Shown: positions 1 through 5,876 of the stretch, in pieces
Position numbering within the stretch: position 1 is the stretch's first letter
Layout of the letters: each line of letters starts with the position of its first letter
Assembly: GCA_905235875.1 (NCBI GenBank)
Contig: CAJONL010000151.1
Coordinates: 1 to 7,800, forward strand
Direction: 5' to 3'
Source of the DNA: an uncultured Bacilli bacterium
GTDB taxonomy: Bacteria; Bacillota_I; Bacilli_A; RF39; UBA660
DNA length: 7,800 nt
The notes under the pieces: model-generated
What the model saw: only the letters and a program-made list of their open reading frames with translations
What the model was told of the DNA's origin: nothing
Databases searched by the model: none
Position numbers and translations under genes: made by a program

Positions 1-227
1 ATTTTATTCATAACTTCATCTGTTACAAAATACACAGGTATATCTATATCAAAAGGAAGTTTATAATTTTCCAAGCAATAAATTTCTAACAAACAACCCT
101 GTTCATATGCTTCCTTTATTAAATTAGTTGTTTCTATTAAAAATTTATTTTCTATATCACGATATTTTTTTAATTTTAATTTGCTTATTCCTTTTATTTT
201 TTTATTATCAGTACTAGTAATTAACAT
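1..227 (-). CDS. TrmH/SpoU-family RNA methyltransferase, N-terminal part (cut by window edge)
   Basis: The visible 75 codons begin with ATG at 227-225 and run off the left edge, so only the N-terminus is seen. The text starts MLITSTDNKKIKGISKLK and continues with KKYRDIENKFLIE, the characteristic opening of the small substrate-binding domain that precedes the SPOUT (knotted) catalytic domain in TrmH-like 2'-O-ribose methyltransferases. These enzymes use S-adenosylmethionine to methylate rRNA or tRNA in the cytoplasm. The catalytic knot lies outside the window, so the exact target cannot be named. An AAGGAG site at 233-238 sits 5 bases before the ATG and overlaps the stop codon of the YgjP-like gene, leaving a 10-base gap. 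It is therefore almost certainly the last visible member of the ruvA operon. The family call is fairly secure; specificity is unknown. Confidence 0.85.
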   Translation of the reverse strand, partial: MLITSTDNKKIKGISKLKLKKYRDIENKFLIETTNLIKEAYEQGCLLEIYCLENYKLPFDIDIPVYFVTDEVMNK

Positions 228-237
228 AAAAACTCCT

Positions 238-876
238 TTATACATTTTTCATCATTTTTTTAATTATCTTATAATCTGGAACATATATTTCTACTTCCCT
301 CCAAAAATCTTTAGAGTGATTAGGATGTTTTAAATGACAAAGTTCATGAAATATTACATAATTTAAACATACTGGATCAAGTTTTATTAATTCAAGATTT
401 AAAGTAATAATATTATTCGTAACATTACATACTCCCCATTTACTTTTCATCTTTCTTATCTTAAGTTCTGGTTTTTTCTTTCTTGTTTTAAATTTACTAA
501 AACAATTATCAAATGCTTCAGCAAATACACTTTTAGCCATTTTCCTATACCAGTTTTCTACATTCACATCTTTTCCTATAAATACTTTAGTACTACCAAG
601 TTCTAATCTTCTTTTATTAATATAATTTATTTCGTAAAGTTTACCCAAGTATTCAAATTTACCTTTTTTGTTTTCTTTAACTGTTTCTTTTCTAGTAATA
701 ACTTTAGCTATATATTCTAAATTACTATTAATAAATGAAATAATTTTATTTTTAGATATACGTTTTGGAGTAGTAACTTGTATAGTTAAATCATCTTTTA
801 TTCTAAGATACATATTCTTATTATCTTTATAAATAATATTTACCTCATAATCTTTGCCATTTACTTTTATATTCAT
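238..876 (-). CDS. YgjP-like zinc metallopeptidase (DUF45 / WLM-type)
   Basis: A soluble protein of 212 residues of the YgjP/DUF45 metallopeptidase family, predicted to be cytoplasmic because no signal peptide or membrane segment is seen. The zinc site is HELCH at residues 177-181, with H187 in the following NHSKDFW as the probable third ligand. The upstream KSKWGVCN (about 144-151) matches the basic RWGSC-type segment typical of the family. The physiological substrate of these proteins is not well established, so no pathway is assigned. The start is the ATG at 876-874: an AAAGGA site lies 9 bases upstream, and the first residues (MNIKVNGKDYEV) fit the family. A TTG at 906-904 would add ten residues lying inside ruvB with no ribosome site. 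The ruvB stop and this start form TAGTATG, so translation is probably coupled to ruvB. Confidence 0.85.
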   Translation of the reverse strand: MNIKVNGKDYEVNIIYKDNKNMYLRIKDDLTIQVTTPKRISKNKIISFINSNLEYIAKVITRKETVKENKKGKFEYLGKLYEINYINKRRLELGSTKVFIGKDVNVENWYRKMAKSVFAEAFDNCFSKFKTRKKKPELKIRKMKSKWGVCNVTNNIITLNLELIKLDPVCLNYVIFHELCHLKHPNHSKDFWREVEIYVPDYKIIKKMMKNV

Positions 877-877
877 A

Positions 878-1837
878 CTACATTTTCCTTTTATCAAAAT
901 AATCAAATGCTTTTTTAGTAGCTACTCTACCACGGGCTGTTCTTTTCAAAAACCCTACTTGTATTAGATATGGTTCATACATATCTTCAATTGTTGATAC
1001 TTCTTCTCCTACTGCTGTAGCAAGTGAATCTATTCCAACAGGTCCACCATCAAATTTTTCAATTATAGTAAGCATAAGATTTTTATCAGTTTCATCAAGT
1101 CCAGTATCATCTATTTTAAGTCTTTCAAGAGCCTTTTTAGTAACTTCTAGATCTATTTCAGGAATACCTTCTACTAGTGCAAAATCACGAACTCTTCTAA
1201 AAAGTTTATTAGCTATACGAGGAGTCCCGCGAGAACGTCTTGCAAGTTCTGTAGCAGCTTCGTCACTAATTAAAGTATCTAGTACAGTACCTGTTCTTTT
1301 TACAATAGCTTTTAATTCATCAACAGAATAATATTTTAATTTATTAACAATACCAAATCTATCTCTTAGAGGTGAAGTTAAATCTCCTGCATTAGTAGTT
1401 GCTCCAACTAAGGTAAAAGGTGGAAGATCTATTTTTATATTACGAGTAGAGCCTTCACTTCCAATAATTATATCTAAAGTAAAATCTTCCATAGCAGGAT
1501 AAAGAATTTCTTCAATAAATTTAGGCATACGATGAATTTCATCAATAAATAAAACATCACCTGGTTCAAGGGAAGATAAAACTGCTGCAAGATCTCCTGG
1601 TTTTTCTATAGAAGGTCCACTTGCAGTCTTAATTCCAGTTCCAAGCTCATTTGCAATAATATATGCCATAGTTGTTTTACCTAGTCCTGGAGGACCATAA
1701 AGTAAAACATGATCTAAAGACTCATTTCTTATTTTCGCAGCTTCGATAAAAACACGCATATTTTCTTTCACTTCAGTCTGACCAATATATTCATCAATTA
1801 AAGCTGGTCTTATTGATAATGTTTTTTCTTCCTCCAT
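878..1837 (-). CDS. ruvB: Holliday junction branch migration ATPase RuvB
   Basis: RuvB is the AAA+ motor that forms hexameric rings and drives DNA through the RuvA-bound Holliday junction during recombinational repair. The 319-residue protein has the full set of motifs: Walker A GPPGLGKT (48-55), Walker B VLFIDE (95-100), the RuvB-specific hairpin region around 116-140, sensor 1 GATTNAG (145-151), the arginine-finger segment SPLRDRFG (155-162), sensor 2 RGTPRIAN (203-210) and a C-terminal winged-helix DNA-binding domain ending [20 protein letters not shown]. Length is slightly under the usual 330-340. Residue 149 is Asn where most family members have Arg (GATTRAG). The ATG at 1837 follows an AAAGGA site and sits one base after the thymidine kinase stop codon. 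It shares an operon with ruvA, but the two are separated by tdk. Identification is certain. Confidence 0.98.
   Translation of the reverse strand: MEEEKTLSIRPALIDEYIGQTEVKENMRVFIEAAKIRNESLDHVLLYGPPGLGKTTMAYIIANELGTGIKTASGPSIEKPGDLAAVLSSLEPGDVLFIDEIHRMPKFIEEILYPAMEDFTLDIIIGSEGSTRNIKIDLPPFTLVGATTNAGDLTSPLRDRFGIVNKLKYYSVDELKAIVKRTGTVLDTLISDEAATELARRSRGTPRIANKLFRRVRDFALVEGIPEIDLEVTKKALERLKIDDTGLDETDKNLMLTIIEKFDGGPVGIDSLATAVGEEVSTIEDMYEPYLIQVGFLKRTARGRVATKKAFDYFDKRKM
886..891 (-). promoter_or_regulatory. Ribosome binding site deciding the YgjP-like start
   Basis: AAAGGA on the minus strand lies inside the last codons of ruvB, 9 bases before the ATG at 876. It supports that ATG over the upstream in-frame TTG at 906-904. 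Confidence 0.65.
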
Positions 1838-1838
1838 A

Positions 1839-2453
1839 TTAAATTCCTTTCATTTCTTTATTTATTTTTTCCAAATTAAGACATTTTACTTTTTTTAAGA
1901 AACAAGCTCCACATAAAGGAACATAAGTAATATCTAACGCTCCATCAATAATTATTTCATCACCATCTAAAACATACTTATTCTCTATTTTTCTTCCAAC
2001 AAACCTAGCAGTTTTACCACAGCTACAAAGTGTAGGAAGTTCTTCTAGAACATCAGCAATTTCTAAAAGTTTTTTAGAGCCAGCAAAACTTTCCATCTTA
2101 AAATTATTTCTAAGTCCATAACAGATAACAGTAATATCACAAGCTTTAGAAATTATAAAAAGTTCTTCTATTTGTTTTTCTGATAAAAATTGTGCTTCAT
2201 CTACTAAAATACATGAAATACCATCTAATAGTCCTTTTAACTTTTCAAGAATTGAATCTGAGTATAAAAACACAGCATCTACTTCTCTTTCTACTCCAAT
2301 TCGTGATGTTATTTTAGAGTCCCCCTTAGTATCAATAGCAGACTTAACTACTAAAATCTTGTATCCATTTTCTTCATAATTGTGACAAGTTTTTATTAAA
2401 TCAATACTCTTACCAGCATTCATACTGGCATATTTAAAATGCATTTTTGCCAT
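1839..2453 (-). CDS. tdk: Thymidine kinase (type II, zinc-binding)
   Basis: This enzyme phosphorylates thymidine to dTMP with ATP in the pyrimidine salvage pathway. The 204-residue protein shows the P-loop SMNAGKS (10-16), the E. coli/lactobacillus-type form of the loop. It also has VDEAQFL (84-90) with catalytic Glu86, the ICYGLRNNF segment (110-118) of the core, and four cysteines for the structural zinc of the lasso domain (C143, C145, C181, C184). A flexible loop ahead of TYVP (about 176-179) would bind thymidine. The start ATG at 2453 is preceded by GGGGGAA at 2459-2465, 5 bases away, whose first G is the last base of the ruvA stop codon. The gene lies between ruvA and ruvB with gaps of 11 and 1 bases. 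It is complete and appears functional, and supplies dTMP for repair synthesis in a plausible but unproven link with RuvAB. Confidence 0.95.
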   Translation of the reverse strand: MAKMHFKYASMNAGKSIDLIKTCHNYEENGYKILVVKSAIDTKGDSKITSRIGVEREVDAVFLYSDSILEKLKGLLDGISCILVDEAQFLSEKQIEELFIISKACDITVICYGLRNNFKMESFAGSKKLLEIADVLEELPTLCSCGKTARFVGRKIENKYVLDGDEIIIDGALDITYVPLCGACFLKKVKCLNLEKINKEMKGI

Positions 2454-2464
2454 GTATATTCCCC

Positions 2465-3019
2465 CTATCTTAATAATAGTTTTAATGCTTCTTTTACTTG
2501 ATCCTCTATTTTAAGAGTAGTATCTATTTTTGTAATAATACCTTTAAAATCTTTTTCTTTATATCCAAGCCCCTTTAAAACTTCAGTAAGTTCTTCTAAA
2601 GAATCTTCTTCTTTTTCTATTCCCTCAATATCTATCTTACCCTTTAAATCAAGAATAATTTGACGAGCTACCTTTTCACCAATCTTAGGAAACTTTTTTA
2701 AATATAAAATATTTTCTCTATCTATAGCATCTATTATTCCTTTTATTGAACCAGTGGCAAACATAGGAAGTGCCATACGAGGTCCAATTCCTTTAACTCC
2801 AATTAGTTTTAAAAACAACTCTTTTTCAACAGTTTCTTTAAAACCATACAATGTATATTCATCTTCTTTTATATGCTCATATATATATACTAAATACTCT
2901 TTATCTAATTCATATGAATAAGGATTTGCAACGTTTATTTCATATCCTATCCCCATTGCATCAAGTATAATCTGATTAGAAGTTTGAATTTTAACTTTAC
3001 CTTTTAAATATGCATACAT
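2465..3019 (-). CDS. ruvA: Holliday junction-binding protein RuvA
   Basis: RuvA binds four-way junctions as a tetramer, holds them in square-planar form and loads RuvB rings on two arms. The 184-residue protein opens with the OB-fold domain I (MYAYLKGKV... GIGYEINV, 1 to about 62). Two helix-hairpin-helix motifs follow: LIGVKGIGPRMAL (72-84) and LKKFPKIGEKVARQIILDLK (107-126). A charged, flexible linker (about 129-139) leads to the RuvB-contacting domain III (about 139-184). It is a little shorter than the usual 190-205 residues, mostly in the linker. The ATG at 3019 follows AAGGATGTGAT. It is the first gene of the operon read from the promoter at 3122-3149 and has a long leader with a hairpin. 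The two HhH loops keep the key Gly-Ile-Gly or Lys-Ile-Gly pattern. Confidence 0.96.
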   Translation of the reverse strand: MYAYLKGKVKIQTSNQIILDAMGIGYEINVANPYSYELDKEYLVYIYEHIKEDEYTLYGFKETVEKELFLKLIGVKGIGPRMALPMFATGSIKGIIDAIDRENILYLKKFPKIGEKVARQIILDLKGKIDIEGIEKEEDSLEELTEVLKGLGYKEKDFKGIITKIDTTLKIEDQVKEALKLLLR

Positions 3020-3055
3020 CTTATCACATCCTTATATTTATTCTATCATATTTAC

Positions 3056-3081
3056 TAGCTTATTGCCTTCTAATAAAGCTA
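3056..3081 (-). promoter_or_regulatory. Bulged hairpin in the ruvA operon leader
   Basis: The transcript can fold with TAGCTT (3081-3076) pairing to AAGCTA (3061-3056), then a one-base bulge and three more A-T pairs around the 7-base loop AGAAGGC. It has no U-tract after it, so it is not an intrinsic terminator. It lies mid-way in a leader of about 96 bases. A role in mRNA stability or translational control is possible; no known riboswitch or LexA operator is recognised here. Confidence 0.4.
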
Positions 3082-3121
3082 ATTCTTTAATATTTTTTTA
3101 TTATTTATAATTATATATTAT

Positions 3122-3149
3122 ATTATAGCATACAAAATTATGTTTGCAA
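3122..3149 (-). promoter_or_regulatory. Promoter of the ruvA-tdk-ruvB operon (extended -10)
   Basis: On the minus strand, -35 TTGCAA (3149-3144) is followed after 16 bases by TATAAT (3127-3122), preceded by TG at the extended -10 position (TGCTATAAT). Transcription should begin near 3115, giving a leader of about 96 bases to the ruvA ATG. It lies just after the terminator of the SpoVIF-like gene, so it probably drives ruvA and the genes behind it independently. Confidence 0.8.
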
Positions 3150-3151
3150 AT

Positions 3152-3173
3152 AAAAAAGTCTATATAAGACTTT
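3152..3173 (-). terminator. Intrinsic terminator after the SpoVIF-like gene
   Basis: On the minus strand AAAGTCT (3173-3167), a 5-base loop, and AGACTTT (3161-3155) form a perfect 7-bp stem running into a T-rich tail down to 3152. The stem starts inside the stop codon (3174-3172) of the SpoVIF-like gene. It separates the der-side unit from the ruvA operon. Confidence 0.75.
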
Positions 3174-3426
3174 ATTTCACAAACTTATCTAAATCCTCTA
3201 ATTTAGAAGGAGCTTTATCAGCCATTATAGTACCAATAATTTTATCTTCTTTTTCCTTTGGTATACTTTTACCTGTTAAAGCACTAATACTTTTTATAAC
3301 ATCTTTTAAAGCATCCTCATTTTTCATATTATCCCCTTTTAATTTATCAGCAAGTTTTAAAATAGTATCTTTATCAACACTAGTTTTCTTTTCTATCTTT
3401 TTAAAAAAGTTATCACTTATTTTCAA
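3172..3426 (-). CDS. spoVIF: SpoVIF-like stage VI sporulation protein
   Basis: A small soluble protein of 84 residues beginning MKISDNFFKKIEKKTSVDKD. The NFFKKIEKKT opening, the helix TILKLADKL (21-29), the NEDALKDVIKSIS stretch (36-48) and the closing PKEKEDKIIGTIM (56-68) match the SpoVIF (B. subtilis YjcC) family. There the protein is made late under sigma K in the mother cell and takes part in spore coat maturation. The start is TTG at 3426-3424, chosen because GGGAGG (3435-3440) lies 8 bases before it and the resulting N-terminus fits the family. It stands between der plus its partner and the ruvA operon, 59 bases after the HEYVH protein, and ends in a terminator. A sigma-K-like promoter is directly upstream. 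Alternative view: a housekeeping remnant in a lineage that no longer sporulates. The family call rests on remembered similarity, not a search. Confidence 0.78.
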   Translation of the reverse strand: MKISDNFFKKIEKKTSVDKDTILKLADKLKGDNMKNEDALKDVIKSISALTGKSIPKEKEDKIIGTIMADKAPSKLEDLDKFVK

Positions 3427-3434
3427 AATAAAAA

Positions 3435-3440
3435 CCTCCC
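3435..3440 (-). promoter_or_regulatory. Strong ribosome binding site deciding the TTG start of the SpoVIF-like gene
   Basis: GGGAGG on the minus strand with an 8-base spacer to TTG (3426-3424). There is no competing in-frame ATG nearby, so the TTG start is well supported. Confidence 0.75.
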
Positions 3441-3446
3441 ATATTA

Positions 3447-3474
3447 TAACTTATGAAAGATTTTATATTTAGGT
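3447..3474 (-). promoter_or_regulatory. Candidate sigma-K-type promoter of the SpoVIF-like gene
   Basis: On the minus strand CATAAGTTA (3455-3447) fits the sigma K -10 consensus CATAnnnTA. An AC (3474-3473) lies 17 bases upstream of it, where the short sigma K -35 element is expected. The start point would fall near 3441, directly at the ribosome site. An overlapping TATAAT (3448-3443) could instead serve sigma A, but no convincing -35 hexamer is found at the right distance. Short consensus matches are common in AT-rich DNA, so this is a hypothesis supported mainly by the gene's known sigma K dependence in Bacillus. Confidence 0.4.
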
Positions 3475-3485
3475 GAATATAATAA

Positions 3486-3980
3486 TTAAATAAATCTCTT
3501 CCTTACTTTTTCATTTAATGTATCAATACTATCTTTATTATATTCTGAAAGTAATTCATCACATATATTTAAAGCTTTAATAGTGTTTTCATTTTTGCTT
3601 AATAATAAACACTGTTTATAATAAATTAAAAAGTTTATGCATTCCTCATTTAGATTATCATATAAAAATAAAAATTCATAAAAGATAGGAAGTACTTCTT
3701 CATACTTAGTTAAACAAAAATGCTTATTAAGGTTTTTATATAGTCTTATCATATGAACATATTCATGAATGTTAATAGATACATCTATATAATTTTCAAG
3801 TGAGGGAGCAACTATTTTTACTCTTTTTAAAATACCATTTTCTAATTTTGGATAACACCCAATAAACCCATTATTAAAGTATACTTTATCTATACTTGTT
3901 TTATTATTCTCATAATAATTAAAAACATCTTCATAATATATATTATATTTTCTTAAAAATGAAATAAAAATATCATTCAT
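3486..3980 (-). CDS. Unrecognised protein with HEYVH zinc-protease-like motif, coupled to der
   Basis: This 164-residue protein is not recognised as a member of a named family. It is soluble in appearance, rich in Asn, Tyr and Leu, and has no signal peptide or clear membrane helix. Its main visible feature is NIHEYVHMIRLYKNL at about 70-84. HEYVH (72-76) has the HExxH pattern of zinc metallopeptidases, in a predicted helix. It is followed 18-26 residues later by KYEEVLPIFYEF (92-103), whose E94, E95 or E102 could be a third, gluzincin-type ligand. The C-terminal half looks helical. The ATG at 3980 overlaps the end of der by 8 bases (ATGAATGA), with only a weak AGG-type site ahead, so it is probably translated by coupling to der. 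A peptidase role is possible but unproven; chance HExxH motifs occur. No terminator is seen before the SpoVIF-like gene, 59 bases on. Confidence 0.8.
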   Translation of the reverse strand: MNDIFISFLRKYNIYYEDVFNYYENNKTSIDKVYFNNGFIGCYPKLENGILKRVKIVAPSLENYIDVSINIHEYVHMIRLYKNLNKHFCLTKYEEVLPIFYEFLFLYDNLNEECINFLIYYKQCLLLSKNENTIKALNICDELLSEYNKDSIDTLNEKVRKRFI

Positions 3981-5295
3981 TAGTACCTACATCATTTTTA
4001 TTTTTAAATATTATTTCTATTGGTGTTCCTTCAAAGTCAAAGCTTTCTCTTAACTTATTTTCTAAATACCTATAATATGAAAAATGAACTAGGCCTTTGT
4101 TATTAACATTAAATGTAAATTTAGGTGGTTTTACACCTGTCTGATACACATAATAAATTTTTAGTCTTTTCCCTTTATAACTTGGAGCAGGATTCATTGT
4201 ATAAGCATCAGTAATAACATTATTTAATAAACTAGTCTTAATTTCTCTAGATATATTTTCTCTTACTTTTTTTACTTCAGGCATTAAAGTATGAAGTCTT
4301 TTTTTTGTAAGAGCAGAAAGAAAGACAATTGGTGCAAAAGGAGCAAATTTAAACTCTTCCCTTAAATCTTTAGTAAAGTTTTTGATATCATCTTGTTTAT
4401 TTTCTACTGTATCAAATTTATTTACTACTATTATTAAACCTTTTCCTTTTTCTATAGCATAACCTGCTATATGTTTATCATGTTCTATTATACCTTCTTC
4501 ACGATTTATAACTAAAAGGCAAATATCAGCCCTATCCATAGCACGAAGACTTCTAAGCAAACTATACTTTTCAATTTTTTCATAAACTTTCCCTTTTTTA
4601 CGCATACCAGCAGTATCTATTAAAACAAAGTCTTCCTTTTCATATTTAAAAGGAATATCTACAGAATCTCTAGTTGTTCCTGCAACATCACTTACAATTA
4701 CTCTATCTTCATTTAAAAGAGCATTAACTAAACTACTTTTTCCTACATTAGGACGTCCAATTACACATATCTTAGTTTTATCATCTTCTTCTTTTTCACT
4801 TTTTTTAAATCCAGATGTTACTTCATCTAAAAGATCAGCAATACCACGATTATGTTCTGAACTTATCTCTACATAGTAATCAAAACCTAATTCATAAAAA
4901 TCATATAAATGCTCTTCTGCTTCTTTATTATCTACCTTATTAATAGCAACAATTACTTCTTTGCCACTCTTACGAAGAAGATTGCGAACTTCTAAGTCAT
5001 TTGAAGTAAGTCCTTCTTTTGCATCTACTACAAAAATAATTCTATCCGCTTCTAATACTCCAATTTCAACTTGAGTTTTAATCTCATTATTAAAAAGTTC
5101 TTTTGATATATCAATACCACCTGTATCAATCAAATTAAACTTAGCACCTTTATAAGTTACTTCACCATAAATACGATCACGTGTAACACCAGGTGTATCT
5201 TCTATTATCGATATTTTCTTACCTACAAGTTTATTAAATAAAGTAGATTTTCCAACATTCGGACGACCTACTATACAAACAGTTGGCACTCTCAT
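3973..5295 (-). CDS. der: Ribosome-assembly GTPase Der (EngA)
   Basis: Der is the essential tandem-GTPase that assists maturation of the 50S ribosomal subunit. With the start chosen here it has 440 residues, the usual length. Domain 1 has G1 GRPNVGKS (10-17), G3 DTGG (57-60) and G4 NKVD (119-122). After an acidic and basic linker (about 157-175), domain 2 has G1 GRPNVGKS (180-187), G3 DTAG (227-230), G4 NKFD (292-295) and G5 SAL (327-329). A KH-like RNA-binding domain (about 340-432) follows, with the typical PPKFTFNVN segment. The start is ATG at 5295: GAGGTG at 5301-5306 lies 5 bases upstream. The in-frame ATG at 5319-5317 has no ribosome site and lies upstream of the predicted transcription start. 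The stop TGA overlaps the start of the HEYVH protein. Transcription comes from the extended -10 promoter at 5321-5329. Confidence 0.98.
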   Translation of the reverse strand: MRVPTVCIVGRPNVGKSTLFNKLVGKKISIIEDTPGVTRDRIYGEVTYKGAKFNLIDTGGIDISKELFNNEIKTQVEIGVLEADRIIFVVDAKEGLTSNDLEVRNLLRKSGKEVIVAINKVDNKEAEEHLYDFYELGFDYYVEISSEHNRGIADLLDEVTSGFKKSEKEEDDKTKICVIGRPNVGKSSLVNALLNEDRVIVSDVAGTTRDSVDIPFKYEKEDFVLIDTAGMRKKGKVYEKIEKYSLLRSLRAMDRADICLLVINREEGIIEHDKHIAGYAIEKGKGLIIVVNKFDTVENKQDDIKNFTKDLREEFKFAPFAPIVFLSALTKKRLHTLMPEVKKVRENISREIKTSLLNNVITDAYTMNPAPSYKGKRLKIYYVYQTGVKPPKFTFNVNNKGLVHFSYYRYLENKLRESFDFEGTPIEIIFKNKNDVGTNE

Positions 5296-5298
5296 AAT

Positions 5299-5307
5299 AT
5301 CACCTCT
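5299..5307 (-). promoter_or_regulatory. Strong ribosome binding site deciding the der start
   Basis: AGAGGTGAT on the minus strand is a near-complete Shine-Dalgarno match ending just before ATG 5295. It favours this start over the ATG at 5319-5317. Confidence 0.8.
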
Positions 5308-5320
5308 TTTTTTCTTCATA

Positions 5321-5329
5321 ATTATAACA
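5321..5329 (-). promoter_or_regulatory. Extended -10 promoter of der
   Basis: TGTTATAAT (5329-5321) on the minus strand has a perfect TATAAT with the TGn extension. The -35 position falls in the preceding terminator hairpin and is poor (TTTATT at 17-base spacing), so the extended -10 would carry recognition. The start point should be near 5314, leaving a leader of about 19 bases. Confidence 0.65.
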
Positions 5330-5358
5330 AAAAAAAAGAGAAAAATAAAGTTTTTCTC
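5329..5358 (-). terminator. Intrinsic terminator after the first DUF5684-type gene
   Basis: On the minus strand GAGAAAAA (5358-5351), the loop CTTTA and TTTTTCTC (5345-5338) give a perfect 8-bp stem followed by nine T residues (5337-5329). It sits 3 bases after the stop codon of the DUF5684-type gene and its T-tract abuts the der -10 element. Confidence 0.85.
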
Positions 5359-5361
5359 ATA

Positions 5362-5835
5362 TTATTTAGCACTTGGTCCAACATACTTAGATTTATCAAA
5401 GGCTAAAATACCAAAAAATATAATATTTAAAAATATTAGTCCTAACATAAATAATCCACCTTTATTAAATGAATTACATATTTTAGATAATAAACTAAAG
5501 TATATAACTAACATTCCAACACAACTTCCAATAATAATTATATATCCAAAGCCACCTAAAACTAAATTACTAGGATTAATTCCCATTAATAATGCTCCAA
5601 AAGACATTGTAAATACAAATAAACATAAAATCCAAAAATATTTTTCTTTCCAAGCTATCTTAAATAATATATATGTATTATAAACTGGAATAAGGGCTTC
5701 CCATCCTTTTTCTCCAGCTTTTTCAAATATTTTCCATAAAAATACTATGGCTAAAACTAACACCACTATATCACTAGTTATACTATAAATACTATCAGTA
5801 TCATTACTTAATAAAAATTCTTTAAACCTATCCAT
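5362..5835 (-). CDS. DUF5684-type small membrane protein (paralogue A)
   Basis: An integral membrane protein of 157 residues with about four hydrophobic segments (roughly 22-36, 56-85, 93-115 and 127-146). Its signature is WKIFEKAGEKGWEALIPVYN (34-53), where an amphipathic loop joins membrane helices. This block, with AGExGW followed by the IPxYN core, is characteristic of DUF5684. The C-terminus carries FDKSKYVG (146-153). The biochemical function of the family is not known to me; related proteins are often found with secretion or envelope genes. The ATG at 5835 has AGGAG 7 bases ahead. The gene starts 41 bases after the deacetylase stop and has its own extended -10 promoter, so it may be both cotranscribed with the deacetylase and separately expressed. 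A terminator follows. It is clearly paralogous to the protein at 7155-7550. Confidence 0.8.
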   Translation of the reverse strand: MDRFKEFLLSNDTDSIYSITSDIVVLVLAIVFLWKIFEKAGEKGWEALIPVYNTYILFKIAWKEKYFWILCLFVFTMSFGALLMGINPSNLVLGGFGYIIIIGSCVGMLVIYFSLLSKICNSFNKGGLFMLGLIFLNIIFFGILAFDKSKYVGPSAK

Positions 5836-5860
5836 TCTTTAACTCCTCTCTACTACTATA

Positions 5861-5869
5861 ATTATAGCA
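5861..5869 (-). promoter_or_regulatory. Extended -10 promoter of DUF5684-type gene A
   Basis: TGCTATAAT (5869-5861) on the minus strand is identical to the ruvA extended -10 box. No good -35 lies at 16-18 bases; upstream bases belong to the last codons of the deacetylase. The start point would be near 5854, about 19 bases before the ATG. Confidence 0.6.
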
Positions 5870-5876
5870 TATTTTG

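Noticed and set aside
877..906. Upstream TTG start for the YgjP-like gene
   Set aside because: It would add ten residues not typical of the family and overlap ruvB, without a ribosome site. The ATG at 876 has AAAGGA at a good distance.
3140..3472. Plus-strand open reading frame of 110 codons
   Set aside because: It lies opposite the SpoVIF-like gene, reads as a low-complexity hydrophobic Ser/Leu/Phe string and lacks a ribosome site. It is the complement of a real gene and runs through a terminator.
3443..3480. Sigma-E promoter for the SpoVIF-like gene
   Set aside because: An ATATT is present, but it stands 20 bases before CATA instead of the usual 13-15, and the -10 does not read CATACA. 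The sigma K pattern fits better.
5296..5319. Longer der start at ATG 5319-5317
   Set aside because: No ribosome site precedes it and it lies upstream of the predicted transcription start near 5314. The ATG at 5295 has a near-ideal site and gives the usual Der N-terminus.
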